A DNA stretch of 64,000 nt from Myxococcales bacterium (GTDB taxonomy: Bacteria > Myxococcota_A > UBA9160 > UBA4427). The translations under genes were made by a program, and so were the position numbers. Position 1 is the first letter of the stretch. Every line of letters begins with the position of its first letter. The notes under the pieces were generated by a model. The model was not told the DNA's origin, searched no databases, and saw nothing but the letters and a program-made list of their open reading frames with translations. Where the stretch lies: positions 1 to 64,000 of the forward strand of contig DUBZ01000061.1 in the NCBI GenBank assembly GCA_012960035.1. The letters run 5' to 3'. Below are positions 28,008 to 37,439 of the stretch, one piece after another.

Positions 28008-28601
28008 ATGTGGATCGTCTTATGGAATATTCTCGCAGGAAGCGGCAAGCGGGCGGCCGCGATTACAGTCCAGCTCGAACGCTGGTAGCTGTCCGTCGTC
28101 GTACTCTGTCAATTTCGAGGCCCCCCGCCGAGCCAAATCCTCGCGTCCGATTTGGCTGGGCGTGCGCGTCGGTTGCCCGGCGCCATTCAGCGTGGGCACC
28201 ATGCATACCCCGACGAAATCATCGGGAAGAAAGTAAGGCTTTCACGCCGCCGTCGTCTCGCTCACCGCAACTTGGAAACAGCGCCGTGCGATTCTTGTGG
28301 GTGACACGAATACCGGCTGGCTGGAGCTCGAAGAAGAAGCCCCTGCTTCGGACCGGGCGAAGGGAATTTTATGACATCGCTCGAATCCCTCGCGTGGCGA
28401 GACGCGTTTCGCCCGCTCCACGCTCGAACGGGGGTATATGCCTGGTCTTCGCCTAACGGGCGAAACGGATTCCGACTCGACCAGGCCTTCCTGAGCCCCT
28501 TGCTCGATTCGCGACTAAAACAGGCCTCGTACGAATGGGGCGGAGGTCGGTCGGCCGGCCTGAGTGACTACGCTAGTCTGGTCGCCGACCTCCCCAACTA
28601 G
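28008..28601 (+). pseudogene. Endonuclease/exonuclease/phosphatase (EEP) family fossil
   Basis: ATG at 28008 opens MWIVLWNILAGSGKRAAAIT, the usual EEP start with the Asn metal ligand, then an in-frame TAG precedes LSVVVLCQFRGP. Further frames give AILVGDTNTG (the G-D-x-N motif) and finally SLESLAWRDAFRPLH, SPNGRNGFRLDQAF and SAGLSDYASL (catalytic His of S-D-H replaced by Tyr). One stop and at least two frameshifts are present. It was a DNase-I-like hydrolase gene. Confidence 0.7.
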
Positions 28602-28832
28602 CATCCACGCCTCGTCCGAGCTAGTCCACTTCAGCAAAACCAGACCCCGGGGCGGGACTGATGTGCCTCGTTTGACCCTTCACCGCTGCCTGGTCAAATG
28701 CCAGTAACGAAAAGCTCAGTGATTCCGCGGCGGACAGGGATTGCGAATCCGCAGCCCGTCCTCTTGAGTGCATGGACTGAACGTATGCGTGCGAGTTCCA
28801 CGCGGCATTCAAGCTCTAGCTGACCCGTGAGC

Positions 28833-29462
28833 TCATCGGTTTCGCCACAAACTAGCGAGCCACGGCTGCTCGTCTCGCGGTAGGCCGGGCGGCCGATAGT
28901 AGTGTCGGATCTCCTCGAAGCCTGCTGACAGTGCGTAGGCACGCCACTGGTCGAGATCGTGATACACGCAATATCGTTCGCCGTTCCAGCCTTCGTGGTT
29001 ATCCCCACGCGGGTTGGACGAGAACAGTACGCCGCCGGCTCGCAACGACCGACCCAGATCGGTGAGAACGCGTAAGAGTTCAGCCGATGGAACGTGGAAG
29101 AGCGTGGCGTTCGCAAAGATGCCGTCGAAGGATGCTTCTGGTAAGTCCAGCGCGAGGAAGTTCTGGTGGAGTACTTCGACGCCAGCTTCCGCGCGCGCCA
29201 TCTCGACGAAAGCGCGAGTCCCATCGAGACCGACTGGGTGATGACCTAGATCTCGGAACGCGACGAGGTCTCGCCCAGGGCCACAGCCCAAGTCGAGAAT
29301 TCGCTGGGGGCCGCCAGGTTTCAACTCAGAAAGCAGGGCATTGATGTTTTGAGAAACGTCGTGATCGGCAGTCCCGTCTCGAAATCCCTCGGCGCGGGAC
29401 TCATAGTGTTCGAGCGTCCGTTCTGTCGTCGCGTCCCCTTCTGAAAGCTCTGTTTCGGACAT
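28833..29462 (-). CDS. Class I SAM-dependent methyltransferase
   Basis: 209 residues. Motif I is ILDLGCGPGRDLVAF, motif II VGLDGTRAFVEMAR; FDGIFANATLFHVP marks motif post-I/IV and RSLRAGGVLFSSNPRG motif V. The opening HYESRAEGFRDGTADHDVSQ is common in small-molecule methyltransferases of the UbiE/tellurite-like fold. The substrate is unknown. It is monocistronic on the minus strand; nearby sequence on either side is non-coding or decayed. Confidence 0.85.
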   Translation of the reverse strand: MSETELSEGDATTERTLEHYESRAEGFRDGTADHDVSQNINALLSELKPGGPQRILDLGCGPGRDLVAFRDLGHHPVGLDGTRAFVEMARAEAGVEVLHQNFLALDLPEASFDGIFANATLFHVPSAELLRVLTDLGRSLRAGGVLFSSNPRGDNHEGWNGERYCVYHDLDQWRAYALSAGFEEIRHYYRPPGLPRDEQPWLASLWRNR

Positions 29463-29652
29463 GTCGTGAGCGTATCAGAACGCGGATCAAGAACATACGA
29501 GGTCGTAATCCGACCGATGTTGCGTTTCTCTCAGTGCTTGAGCGCCAACGCCGAGCGTCGACAGAGTTCAAGGGCTGTGTCTGCTTCGGTTCCGATGCTG
29601 CTGGCGAACGCGAGTCTAAATTGCATACGGCGAGTTGCGATGACGACTTAGA

Positions 29653-29904
29653 TCACGATTGCGATGCCGCCGCCTCGCGTTTTAGTGCGCGATGGTCCGC
29701 GAGGTAGAGGCCCTCAACCTGCCGTCTCGCCCATTCGGTTTTGCGTAGAAAAGTCAGGCTCGACTTTACGCTCGGGTCAACGATGAAACAGCGAACGTTG
29801 ATCTCGTCGGCGAGGCCTTCCCAACCGCGCCGAAGAACCAGATCCTCCACGATGTCCTTCAGTGTAATGCCGTGTAGCGGATTCTTGGGTTGCTCATTGG
29901 CCAT
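29653..29904 (-). CDS. VF530 (DUF2132) family DNA-binding protein
   Basis: 83 residues from the ATG at 29904; a GTG at 29913 overlapping the upstream stop is the alternative start. The body NPLHGITLKDIVEDLVLRRG, WEGLADEINVRCF and DPSVKSSLTFLRKTEWARRQ spans nearly the full domain. The family is a small helical fold reported as DNA-binding, with unknown physiological role. It sits immediately after dbpA, probably on the same transcript. Confidence 0.9.
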   Translation of the reverse strand: MANEQPKNPLHGITLKDIVEDLVLRRGWEGLADEINVRCFIVDPSVKSSLTFLRKTEWARRQVEGLYLADHRALKREAAASQS

Positions 29905-29909
29905 CGCGT

Positions 29910-31394
29910 TCACCGTGACCTAGGCGATCGTCTGTTTGTCGACTTTTTCTTCCGCGCTTCTGCCTGAGCCTGTGCATCGTCTAGCTTCTGCCCCTCTACG
30001 AGAGTTGCACGGAAGCGTTTGCCCTTGATGCGACCATCATTCAGACGCTGTACTGCTAGCCGGCTGGCCGGTCGCGCAACCGCGACATACGACAACTTGT
30101 CTTGAATCTCGATTATCCCAACGTTGGAACCGGATATCCCTCCCGCATCTCCAGTGAGCGCGCCAAGGATGTCGCCGGCACGCACCTTGTCTTTGCGTCC
30201 GCCTGAAATCAGGATCGTCTGCATTGAGCAAGGCCGCGCGAGCGCGCGTAGTAGGGGGCCTACTTCCGACAGATTGACAGGGCCTTGTTCGAGCACTTCG
30301 ATCGCGACGCCGGTGTTTGATTCGATCTCGCGAATACGCTCTTTATCATTGTGGCCTGAAAGGCTGATCGCCACGCCCGCGCGCCCTGCACGTCCTGTGC
30401 GCCCGATTCGGTGTACGTAGATGTCGGTCTGCCGAGGAAACTCGTAGTTGATTACGAGATCGAGACCCTCGACGTCAATCCCGCGCCCCGCAACATCTGT
30501 CGCCACTAACAACCGCACGCTCTGATTACGGAAGCGCGCGAGTATTTGGTCGCGATGGAATTGTTCGAGGCCGCCATCGAGACGTCCGACGCTCAAGCCG
30601 GCGCTCTCGAGCTTGTCCGTAAGTTCGATCACCGTTTGTTTGAGATTGCAGAAGATGAGTGCGGAATTGTGTGGAAATTTGCTGAGCAACCAGCATAACG
30701 CGTGAAATTTCTCATCGGGCCGCGTATCGAGTCGAAGTTGGCGGATTTCGAGCCGGGCTTCTTCAGGCTCATCGATCCGAACGCGTACCGGCGTCTGCAT
30801 ATGCGCTTTGCAGATGATGGCAATCGATTTCGGAATCGTCGCCGAGAACAGAACTGTCTGACGCGATTTAGGGAGTCTGTTCAGAATTGTCTCGACGTCC
30901 GGCCCAAAGCCCATGTCGAGCATGCGGTCCGCCTCATCGAGAACGACAGTGACGATCGCGTTAGTCGTCAGCGATCCCTTCTGCAAATGATCGAGTACTC
31001 GTCCGGGCGTGCCGACCACAACATGGGTCCCTCGAGCCAGTGCGTCCCTCTGCGACTTTCCGGGCTGCCCGCCAACGAACTCCGCCACAGTGAAGCCGGG
31101 ATGCTTGCGACCAAGGGTACGAAACTCGCGCGTGACCTGCGCCGAAAGTTCACGGGTCGGGCAAAGCACGAGTGCCTGCACTTCACGAAGGGGAAGGCTG
31201 ACGCGCTGCAAGATCGAGAGTGCAAACGCAGCCGTCTTTCCGCTGCCGGTTTTGGATTGTCCGATGAGGTCGTGGCCGGCCACGAGCGTCGGAATGCTTG
31301 CGGCTTGAATCGGCGTAGGCTGCGTGTAGGCCAACTCACGGATCACGCCGAGCAGTGCCGGTGATAGGGGTAGCGATTCAAATTGCGTTTTCAC
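29910..31394 (-). CDS. dbpA: ATP-dependent RNA helicase DbpA
   Basis: About 494 residues from a GTG at 31394 (family-like start KTQFESLPLSPALL); an ATG at 31430 would add 12 residues. Q motif TQPTPIQAASIP, Walker A QSKTGSGKTAAF, DEAD box VLDEADRMLDMGF, motif III SAT, and motif VI HRIGRTGRAGRAG are all intact. The C-terminal ~75 residues (TILISGGRKDKVRAGDILGA, then SYVAVARPASRLAVQRLN) match the DbpA RNA-binding domain that targets 23S rRNA hairpin 92. It acts in late 50S subunit assembly. A basic Lys/Arg tail follows. Confidence 0.95.
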   Translation of the reverse strand: MKTQFESLPLSPALLGVIRELAYTQPTPIQAASIPTLVAGHDLIGQSKTGSGKTAAFALSILQRVSLPLREVQALVLCPTRELSAQVTREFRTLGRKHPGFTVAEFVGGQPGKSQRDALARGTHVVVGTPGRVLDHLQKGSLTTNAIVTVVLDEADRMLDMGFGPDVETILNRLPKSRQTVLFSATIPKSIAIICKAHMQTPVRVRIDEPEEARLEIRQLRLDTRPDEKFHALCWLLSKFPHNSALIFCNLKQTVIELTDKLESAGLSVGRLDGGLEQFHRDQILARFRNQSVRLLVATDVAGRGIDVEGLDLVINYEFPRQTDIYVHRIGRTGRAGRAGVAISLSGHNDKERIREIESNTGVAIEVLEQGPVNLSEVGPLLRALARPCSMQTILISGGRKDKVRAGDILGALTGDAGGISGSNVGIIEIQDKLSYVAVARPASRLAVQRLNDGRIKGKRFRATLVEGQKLDDAQAQAEARKKKSTNRRSPRSR

Positions 31395-31796
31395 AACCGG
31401 GACTATCTCACATCGGAACACAAAGCTCATGCAGTTTGAACACGTTTACTTTTCCGGCCCAGGTCTAGGCAAATTTGATCTCGTATCGACGGGAGCGGGG
31501 GCTTGCCTGAAAGCATGACGAATCTGCGTATCGCAACCTTGCTGGTGTTTCCGCAGCCTTCAAGATCCCGATGATTGGCTCTTCTTAGAAGCGTACTCGC
31601 TTCATCATAGCCTCCTGTCGCCTTGGAAAAGGCTAATTCAGAGGCTGGTACCAGTGTGGAGGGGCCGGCCAACTTGACACTCCGTGTGGTGTTGCCCATC
31701 CGGTTCCCTGAATCGGACTCCCGCCTTGATGGGCGGTGATGTGCCGCCTGGAGGCGAGCAGTAGCAACGCCAAATCGCGTCCCGACTCGATGGGAC
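31395..31796. other. dbpA-rnr intergenic region
   Basis: About 400 bp. A minus-strand frame of 90 codons (31427-31699) has no recognisable motif and overlaps the dbpA leader; I do not call it. Promoters for dbpA are expected here but none is distinct. Confidence 0.35.
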
Positions 31797-34085
31797 TTAG
31801 CTGGGTGTCTGCTTGCGCCGGGATCCTTGGCGCCGCCGCCCGCGAGCCGGTTTCTTAGTAGGCGTCTTGACCGCGGCTTGCTTTCTTCTTCGTCGCATTT
31901 TTGGCTTGACCGGTTCGAAGTCGATGCGCCGCTGTTCCATGTCGACCTTGACTACGCGCACTCGCAGCGTCGCTGCAAGCTGGTAGATCTGCTTGCTACG
32001 GGTGCCCACTAGGCGATGCTTCGACGCGTCGAACTCGTAGTAGTCGTTCTCGAGCGAGGTCACATGGACCAGGCCTTCGACGAACACGTCTTCGAGCTGC
32101 ACGAACACGCCGAAGTTCGTTACGCCTGTGATGACGCCATTGAATTCGTCGCCGATCTTGTCGAGCATGAAGTCGCATTTCAGCCAGGCGATGGCGTCGC
32201 GCGTGGCTTCGTCGGCCCGCTTGCCCGTCATCGAACAATGTTCACCGAGCCGCTGCATGTCTTTATTGGTGTACCCGAAGCGGGCGGGCTTCTTGTCCGT
32301 AAGCGCGTGCTTGATGGCTCTGTGCACAAGCAGATCGGGGTAGCGGCGGATGGGTGAGGTGAAGTGCGCGTACTCTTCGAGCGCGAGGCCGAAGTGGCCG
32401 AGATTATCCGGCTGATAGACCGCCCGGGACATCGACCGCAGCAGCACCGTTTCGACCAGGTTGTCGTACGATTTGCCGCGCACGCGCTCTAGAATCCGGG
32501 CAAAATGCTGGGGCTCGATGTTCTTGACCCGCGGAAACGGCACTCCAAGCGTCGCGAGAAAGGCCTTCAGGGCATTGAATTTTTCTGCGGTGGGCTGGTC
32601 ATGCACGCGATACAGCGTCGGGAGTTTATTGCGACCCAGGAAACGGGCTGCGGATACGTTCGCCGCGATCATGCATTCCTCGATCATTCTGTGCGCGTCG
32701 TTACGCTCGTAGGTGCTGATCGATTCGATCCGGCGATCTTCGCCGAGTTCGACGAACGCCTCCGGCAGTTCGAAATCGATGGCGCCCCGCTTGCGCCGCT
32801 GCGTGAGGAGCGCACCGAATACGGCGTTGAGCTCCTCGAGGTGCGGCAGCAGCTCCGCGTGCTTCCGGCGCAGCTTCGCATCTTTCGAGTAGAGCATTGC
32901 GGCGACTTCTTCGTATGTGAGCCGAGCCTGCGAGCGCATGATTCCTTCGAAGAATTCCGACCGCGAGACGGTTCCGTCCCGCCTGATTTGCATTTCGCAC
33001 ACCATGCACAGGCGGTCCACCTTCTCCTTGAGCGAGCACAACCCGTTCGAGAGCGCCTCGGGCAACATCGGAATCACGCGGCGTGTGAAGTAGACCGATG
33101 TCCCGCGGTTCTCGGCTTCCTCGTCGAGCGCCGATGCGGGCTCGACGTAGTGCGCGACATCGGCGATGGCGACGTACAATCGCCAACCCGAACGGGTCGG
33201 CTCGCAGAAGACCGCATCGTCGAAGTCCCGAGCATCCGCCCCGTCGATGGTCACCAGTGGGAGATGACGGAGATCCTTTCGCCCGCGTGCTGCGCCAGCG
33301 GGGACCTTGTCGCCAAGTCGACGGGTTTCTTTTTCGACCGCGACGGGCCATTCCGTCGGGAGACCGTGGACGTTGACCGCTATGTCGATCTCCATGCCTG
33401 GCGCATTAGGCTTGCCCAGCACCTTGACGATCCGCCCGATGGGCTGACTCTGTCGCGTTGGTTGCGAGGTGATCTCGACTAGAACGACCTGACCCGGCTT
33501 CGCCTTGCCAACCGCGTCGGTCGGCACCGCGATCCGATGCGTGATGCGCGGGTTCTCGGGTACGACGAATCCTACGCGGGATTCCCGAACGTACCGCCCG
33601 ACCACCGTAGTCGAATTGCGCTCGAGCACCTCGACCAGCGAGCCTTCCGGTCGACCCCGCCGATCGCGGCCGCTGACGCGAACGGCCACGCGGTCCCCAT
33701 CCATCAACTCGCGCATGTAGCGTGGCGTGAGGAATACATCCTCGGCGTCGTCCTGATCTGGGACCACGAATCCGAACCCGTCGCGGTGCGCACTCACGAC
33801 GCCAGTGACCAGCGCGATCCGATCGACCAGGCAGTATTCGCCCCGGCGGTTCGGCAGGACCTGCCCGTCGCGAACCATGGCGCTGAGTCGGTGGGAGAGG
33901 GCGGTGCGCTCTCGCTGATTCAGCTCGAACGCCTCGACCAAATCGTCGAGGGGCATCGGTCCCCCCCGCTCTTCCAGGAATTCCAGGATGTAGGCGCGGC
34001 TCGGCACGGGGTTTCTGTACTTCTTGGCTTCGGCATTCTTTTCGGGATCCTGCGCCTGCCAACTGAGTCGTCTTGACATGGGCAC
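31797..34085 (-). CDS. rnr: Ribonuclease R
   Basis: 762 residues (GTG at 34085; ATG at 34079 also possible). Domain order: N-terminal winged helix (RAYILEFLEERGGPMPLDDL), two cold-shock domains (VSAHRDGFGFVVPD), the RNB catalytic core with TIDGADARDFDDAVFCE containing the metal-binding aspartates, then RNB motifs such as YTSPIRRYPDLLVHRA-like HFTSPIRRYPDLLVHRAIKH, an S1 domain (FNGVITGVTNFGVFVQLED) and a Lys/Arg-rich tail (AVKTPTKKPARGRRR). It degrades structured RNA 3' to 5' and takes part in rRNA/tmRNA quality control. Confidence 0.96.
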   Translation of the reverse strand: MPMSRRLSWQAQDPEKNAEAKKYRNPVPSRAYILEFLEERGGPMPLDDLVEAFELNQRERTALSHRLSAMVRDGQVLPNRRGEYCLVDRIALVTGVVSAHRDGFGFVVPDQDDAEDVFLTPRYMRELMDGDRVAVRVSGRDRRGRPEGSLVEVLERNSTTVVGRYVRESRVGFVVPENPRITHRIAVPTDAVGKAKPGQVVLVEITSQPTRQSQPIGRIVKVLGKPNAPGMEIDIAVNVHGLPTEWPVAVEKETRRLGDKVPAGAARGRKDLRHLPLVTIDGADARDFDDAVFCEPTRSGWRLYVAIADVAHYVEPASALDEEAENRGTSVYFTRRVIPMLPEALSNGLCSLKEKVDRLCMVCEMQIRRDGTVSRSEFFEGIMRSQARLTYEEVAAMLYSKDAKLRRKHAELLPHLEELNAVFGALLTQRRKRGAIDFELPEAFVELGEDRRIESISTYERNDAHRMIEECMIAANVSAARFLGRNKLPTLYRVHDQPTAEKFNALKAFLATLGVPFPRVKNIEPQHFARILERVRGKSYDNLVETVLLRSMSRAVYQPDNLGHFGLALEEYAHFTSPIRRYPDLLVHRAIKHALTDKKPARFGYTNKDMQRLGEHCSMTGKRADEATRDAIAWLKCDFMLDKIGDEFNGVITGVTNFGVFVQLEDVFVEGLVHVTSLENDYYEFDASKHRLVGTRSKQIYQLAATLRVRVVKVDMEQRRIDFEPVKPKMRRRRKQAAVKTPTKKPARGRRRQGSRRKQTPS

Positions 34086-34257
34086 TGAGTCTAGAGATCA
34101 CGGGTCATTGAAGCCAGAGTCGTGGCCCGAAGAATCTGTTCCCGATCAAAAACTTGACCGCGCAAACCGCGGAGCGAATCGGCGTCCGACGATGGCAGCT
34201 CTCTCACGCGCATGAATTCTCGGCACAGATACCGTCGTCGGACAACACACCTGACGA

Positions 34258-34806
34258 AGAGCCCCCGCCCCGCCCCGCAACTTCGCAGTCCGATTCCCAC
34301 TCGATCGGGAGTGGCTCGTAGCGTTCGCCAGGCTTGCAGCCCCCGGCGCCGGGGTGGTTGCGGATGTCGGTTGTGGGCGCGGGCATATCTTCAACCACCT
34401 GGCCGAACTAGGTGTGAAGGCCATCGGCTACGACATTTCACCAGCGATGATTGACGAAGCGCTGCGAGCATTCCCCGGCTCGAAGTTTGAGGTCGGAGAT
34501 CTCGGATCCTTAGACATCGCCGATTCTTCACTCGCAGGCGTCGTTGCCCTCTACTCGCTCATCCATTTGGCCTCTGCACAACTCACCGACGTCTTTGGTG
34601 AGTCGTTTCGCGTCCTCAAGCCCAGAGCGCTGGCGCGCGTGTCATTCTTCGGCTCAAGAACGTTAGTCACTTATGGTTTGCGTTTCGACCACGCCGTTGT
34701 TCCCGTCCATGAACTATTCCCAGAGGCAGTCTTTGGGGCGACGAGGGGCGCAGAAGAAGTTCTCCGATCACGCGATCGAAATTATGTTTGTGCAAGATCG
34801 CGCTAA
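34258..34806 (+). pseudogene. SAM methyltransferase lacking its N-terminus
   Basis: The frame opens after a TGA near 34254 without a start codon and reads RNFAVRFPLDREWLVAFARL, then VVADVGCGRGHIFNHLAELG (motif I), AIGYDISPAMIDEALRAFP, VGDLGSLDIADSSLAGVVAL and FRVLKPRALARVSFF. The N-terminal helices normally preceding LDREWL are missing and the tail after SFF diverges into IS-derived DNA. The only downstream start (GTG 34354) lies within motif I, so a functional product is unlikely. Confidence 0.6.
34727..34790 (+). pseudogene. Short IS5-like transposase scrap
   Basis: One frame reads GRRGAQKKFSDHAIE, matching SGKRGAQREFSDHAIE of the IS5 transposase at 18457-19233. The DNA AGTTCTCCGATCACGCGATC is close to the corresponding segment near 18620. 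It lies inside the tail of the methyltransferase fossil. Confidence 0.45.
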
Positions 34807-34841
34807 CGTATTCCCGATCGCTTTCGAATAAGGAGTCCCTC

Positions 34842-35693
34842 ATGAAATTCGGTCTCTTCGGCATCAATAATGGAATTCTCGCAGATCCCGCAATCGCGTC
34901 ACGAACCGTCCAGGCTGCAGAAGCCGCTGGCTTCGAATCGGTCTGGACGGGAGAGCACATCGTTCTGCCCGATCCGCAAGTACCGCCTTCTCCCTCGGCC
35001 CCACAAACTCCATTCGCGGACACTTCCACCTGGTTGGCCTTCCTTGCCGGCCAGTGTGAGACGCTCAAACTTGGAACCGGGATCATCATCCTGCCGCAGA
35101 GAAATCCCGTCGAGCTCGCAAAGGAATTGGCGACGGTGGACGTGGCCTCGCAAGGCCGACTGTTGTTCGGCGTCGGTGCCGGTTACCTCGAGCCCGAATT
35201 TCGCGCAATGGGCATTCGCTTCGACGATCGGGGTGCGCGCACCGACGAGTACATCGACGCGATCAAAGTGCTCTGGACCGAGACGAACCCGACGTTCTCG
35301 GGAGATACGGTGCGATTTTCTGGCATCGACGCGCAGCCTCGCCCCGTTCAAGATCCGCACCCACCAATCCACGTCGGCGGGCACAGCACGTCTGCGCTTC
35401 GCCGCGCAGTTCGTCGCGGCAACGGCTGGTACGGCTTTTTCGTCGATCACGAACACGCCACGACCCACTTGAAGACCCTGGCCGAAATCGAAGAGAGGGG
35501 AGGGCGGGACGCGGCACTCGGGCGACTCGAAATTTCGATTACACCGCTGCCGCGCGCGACCGTCGACGATGCCATTCGCTATCGAGACATGGGCGTGGAC
35601 CGGTTGACCTTGCTTCCCGATGCGCGAGATGAGGATCGCTTGATGCGCTGGATCGACGAGACGGCGAAGTCAATGCTCGATCAGGTAAAGTAG
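34842..35693 (+). CDS. LLM-class F420-dependent-type oxidoreductase
   Basis: 283 residues; the ATG at 34842 is chosen because AAGGAG lies 6 bases upstream and the family start KFGLFGINNG follows. Barrel motifs: AEAAGFESVWTGEHIVLP, LKLGTGIIILPQRNPVELAK, VDVASQGRLLFGVGAGYLEP and PPIHVGGHSTSALRRAV. It is closest to the TIGR03619-like branch by eye. Predicted soluble flavin or deazaflavin enzyme; substrate unknown. Confidence 0.88.
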   Translation: MKFGLFGINNGILADPAIASRTVQAAEAAGFESVWTGEHIVLPDPQVPPSPSAPQTPFADTSTWLAFLAGQCETLKLGTGIIILPQRNPVELAKELATVDVASQGRLLFGVGAGYLEPEFRAMGIRFDDRGARTDEYIDAIKVLWTETNPTFSGDTVRFSGIDAQPRPVQDPHPPIHVGGHSTSALRRAVRRGNGWYGFFVDHEHATTHLKTLAEIEERGGRDAALGRLEISITPLPRATVDDAIRYRDMGVDRLTLLPDARDEDRLMRWIDETAKSMLDQVK

Positions 35694-35701
35694 GATCGAT
35701 T

Positions 35702-35804
35702 CGGCGCGGAGAAAATTCAACGAGTCGGAGCGGTGAAGCAGTTGAAAGACTGCGAGTACTGATCGTTAGGCCAGTCGCCAGTTCGAATCTGGCCGCGCAC
35801 TCCA
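35702..35804 (+). tRNA. tRNA-like sequence, probably a degenerate class II tRNA
   Basis: The 3' half is convincing: T-arm GCCAG-TTCGAAT-CTGGC (35777-35793), acceptor strand CGCGCAC, discriminator T and an encoded CCA (35802-35804). GCAGT-TGAAAG-ACTGC could be an anticodon arm, but its loop has six rather than seven bases. A 4-bp ACTG/CAGT arm could be a long variable arm. The 5' acceptor GGCGCG pairs at only about five positions. No isotype can be assigned, so it may be a tRNA pseudogene. It starts 8 bp after the LLM stop. Confidence 0.4.
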
Positions 35805-36158
35805 TGTGCACCCCGAATTTCCTCACGTGTAACAGACGTTCGAGTTTTTTTCCGTTGTTGGGGTAGATTGACAAGAGCTAGACCCAAATAGGTTTTCCGC
35901 CCGTGTAGGAGGATGATCGGCGTTCTGTCCAGGCGCCCATTCCCGAGGACTTGCTAGTTCTCTGAATACTGCTGCGGATCAGCACTCCAGCTCTGGACAC
36001 TTCGGGCTATTTTCGTCAAGATCTGGATATGCTGAATCGACGAAGTTTTCGTCGAGGACGGCCCTTCGGCCGATCGGCTCCGACTGAGCACTCTTGAATC
36101 AACTCGCAAGCCCGGCACTCCACTGCCGGCCGCGACCGATAGAAAGCAGGATAAGCAT
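35805..36158. other. Leader of the acyl-CoA dehydrogenase gene
   Basis: About 350 bp without a gene. It contains the palindrome at 36037-36055 and otherwise nothing recognised. Confidence 0.4.
36037..36055. promoter_or_regulatory. Perfect palindrome upstream of acyl-CoA dehydrogenase
   Basis: TCGACGAA-GTT-TTCGTCGA, an exact 8+3+8 inverted repeat 104 bp before the start codon. It could be an operator for a TetR- or similar-type repressor; a transcript hairpin is the alternative. Confidence 0.4.
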
Positions 36159-37439
36159 ATGGGTTGGGATTTCTCTACTGAACCTGAGTTTCAGAAAAAA
36201 CTCGATTGGGTCGACCAGTTCTGCAAGAACGAGATCGAGCCGCTCGACCTCGTCTTTCCGTACGCGGTTCGGTCCCGCGATCCCAAGATCAAAGCCCTCG
36301 TGAAGCCTCTGCAGGACCAGGTGAAGGAGCAAGGGCTTTGGGCGCTCTTCCTAGACGAGGACCTCGGCGGCCCCGGGCTCGGGCAGCTCAAGCTCGGCCT
36401 CCTCAACGAGATCCTCGGCCGATATGGCTCGGCCCCCCAGATCTTTGGTGCGGGCGCGCCCGATACCGGCAACATGGAGATGCTCGCGGCCTACGGCACC
36501 GACGAGCAAAAGAAGCGCTGGCTCGAGCCGATGCTGAAGCAAGAAATGTGGTCGGCGTATTCTATGACCGAACCGCAAGGCGGCTCGGACCCGAGGCTGT
36601 TTACGACGCACGCCCTGCGCGTCGGCGATACTTGGGTCATCAACGGTGAGAAGTGGTTTACGAGCGCCGGGCGTGCGGCCGATATCCTGTTCGTGATGTG
36701 CACCAATGGCATGTACGTCGTCCCGCGCGACACTCCCGGTGTCGAGATCATGCCCGAGCCGCGTTCACACAATCACATCAAATACAACGACGTGGTCGTG
36801 CCTCTCGACCATCTTCTCGGCCCGGAGGACGGTGCCCGGATCCTCGCCCAGCGCCGGCTCGGCGGCGGCCGCATCCACCACGCGATGCGCACCATCGCGC
36901 AGTGCAAGCTCGCATTCGACATGATGTGCGAGCGCGCCCTCAGCCGGCAGTCGCACGGCAAGATCATCGGCGAGCACCAGATGGTCCAGGAGAAGATCGC
37001 AGACTCCTATGCTTCGATCGCGATGCTGAGACTCTTCGTGCTGGAGACAGCGTGGAAGATCGACAACACGAGCACCCAGGAGACCCGCACCGATATCGCC
37101 GCGGTCAAGTACACGATGGCCAAGGTGCTCCGCGAGGTGTCCTTCAACGCGCTCCATATCCTCGGGTCGCTCGGCACGACGAATCTCACACCGATTCAGG
37201 CGATGTACGCCGGGGCGCCCACGATGGGCATCGCCGATGGCGTCGACGAGGTCCACAAGGCAACCGTCGCCCGGATGGTGCTGACGAAGTACGAGCCGCA
37301 CGAAGGTTTCTGGCCCACCGAGTACATCCCAGCGAAGCGGGAAAGAGCACGCGAGAAATTCGAGCCGCTATTCGAGAAGGACCCGGCGCTACGAAAGATC
37401 GCCGACGGCTACGCGAAGTACATCGCCAGCCGAACCTGA
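36159..37439 (+). CDS. Acyl-CoA dehydrogenase (ACAD10/11-like)
   Basis: 426 residues. It starts GWDFSTEPEFQKKLDWVDQF and carries the FAD/substrate motifs WSAYSMTEPQGGSDP and WVINGEKWFTSAG, then LGGGRIHHAMRTIAQC and the C-terminal IADGVDEVHKATVARMVL that resembles the G-x-D-E-V-H block of ACAD10/11. These enzymes make the 2,3-enoyl-CoA in beta-oxidation, the ACAD10/11 group favouring long-chain or hydroxy/branched substrates. No electron-transfer flavoprotein gene is adjacent. Cytoplasmic and monocistronic. Confidence 0.92.
   Translation: MGWDFSTEPEFQKKLDWVDQFCKNEIEPLDLVFPYAVRSRDPKIKALVKPLQDQVKEQGLWALFLDEDLGGPGLGQLKLGLLNEILGRYGSAPQIFGAGAPDTGNMEMLAAYGTDEQKKRWLEPMLKQEMWSAYSMTEPQGGSDPRLFTTHALRVGDTWVINGEKWFTSAGRAADILFVMCTNGMYVVPRDTPGVEIMPEPRSHNHIKYNDVVVPLDHLLGPEDGARILAQRRLGGGRIHHAMRTIAQCKLAFDMMCERALSRQSHGKIIGEHQMVQEKIADSYASIAMLRLFVLETAWKIDNTSTQETRTDIAAVKYTMAKVLREVSFNALHILGSLGTTNLTPIQAMYAGAPTMGIADGVDEVHKATVARMVLTKYEPHEGFWPTEYIPAKRERAREKFEPLFEKDPALRKIADGYAKYIASRT

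Noticed and set aside
31427..31699. 90-codon minus-strand frame upstream of dbpA
   Set aside because: No family, no ribosome site, and it lies in the expected dbpA leader.
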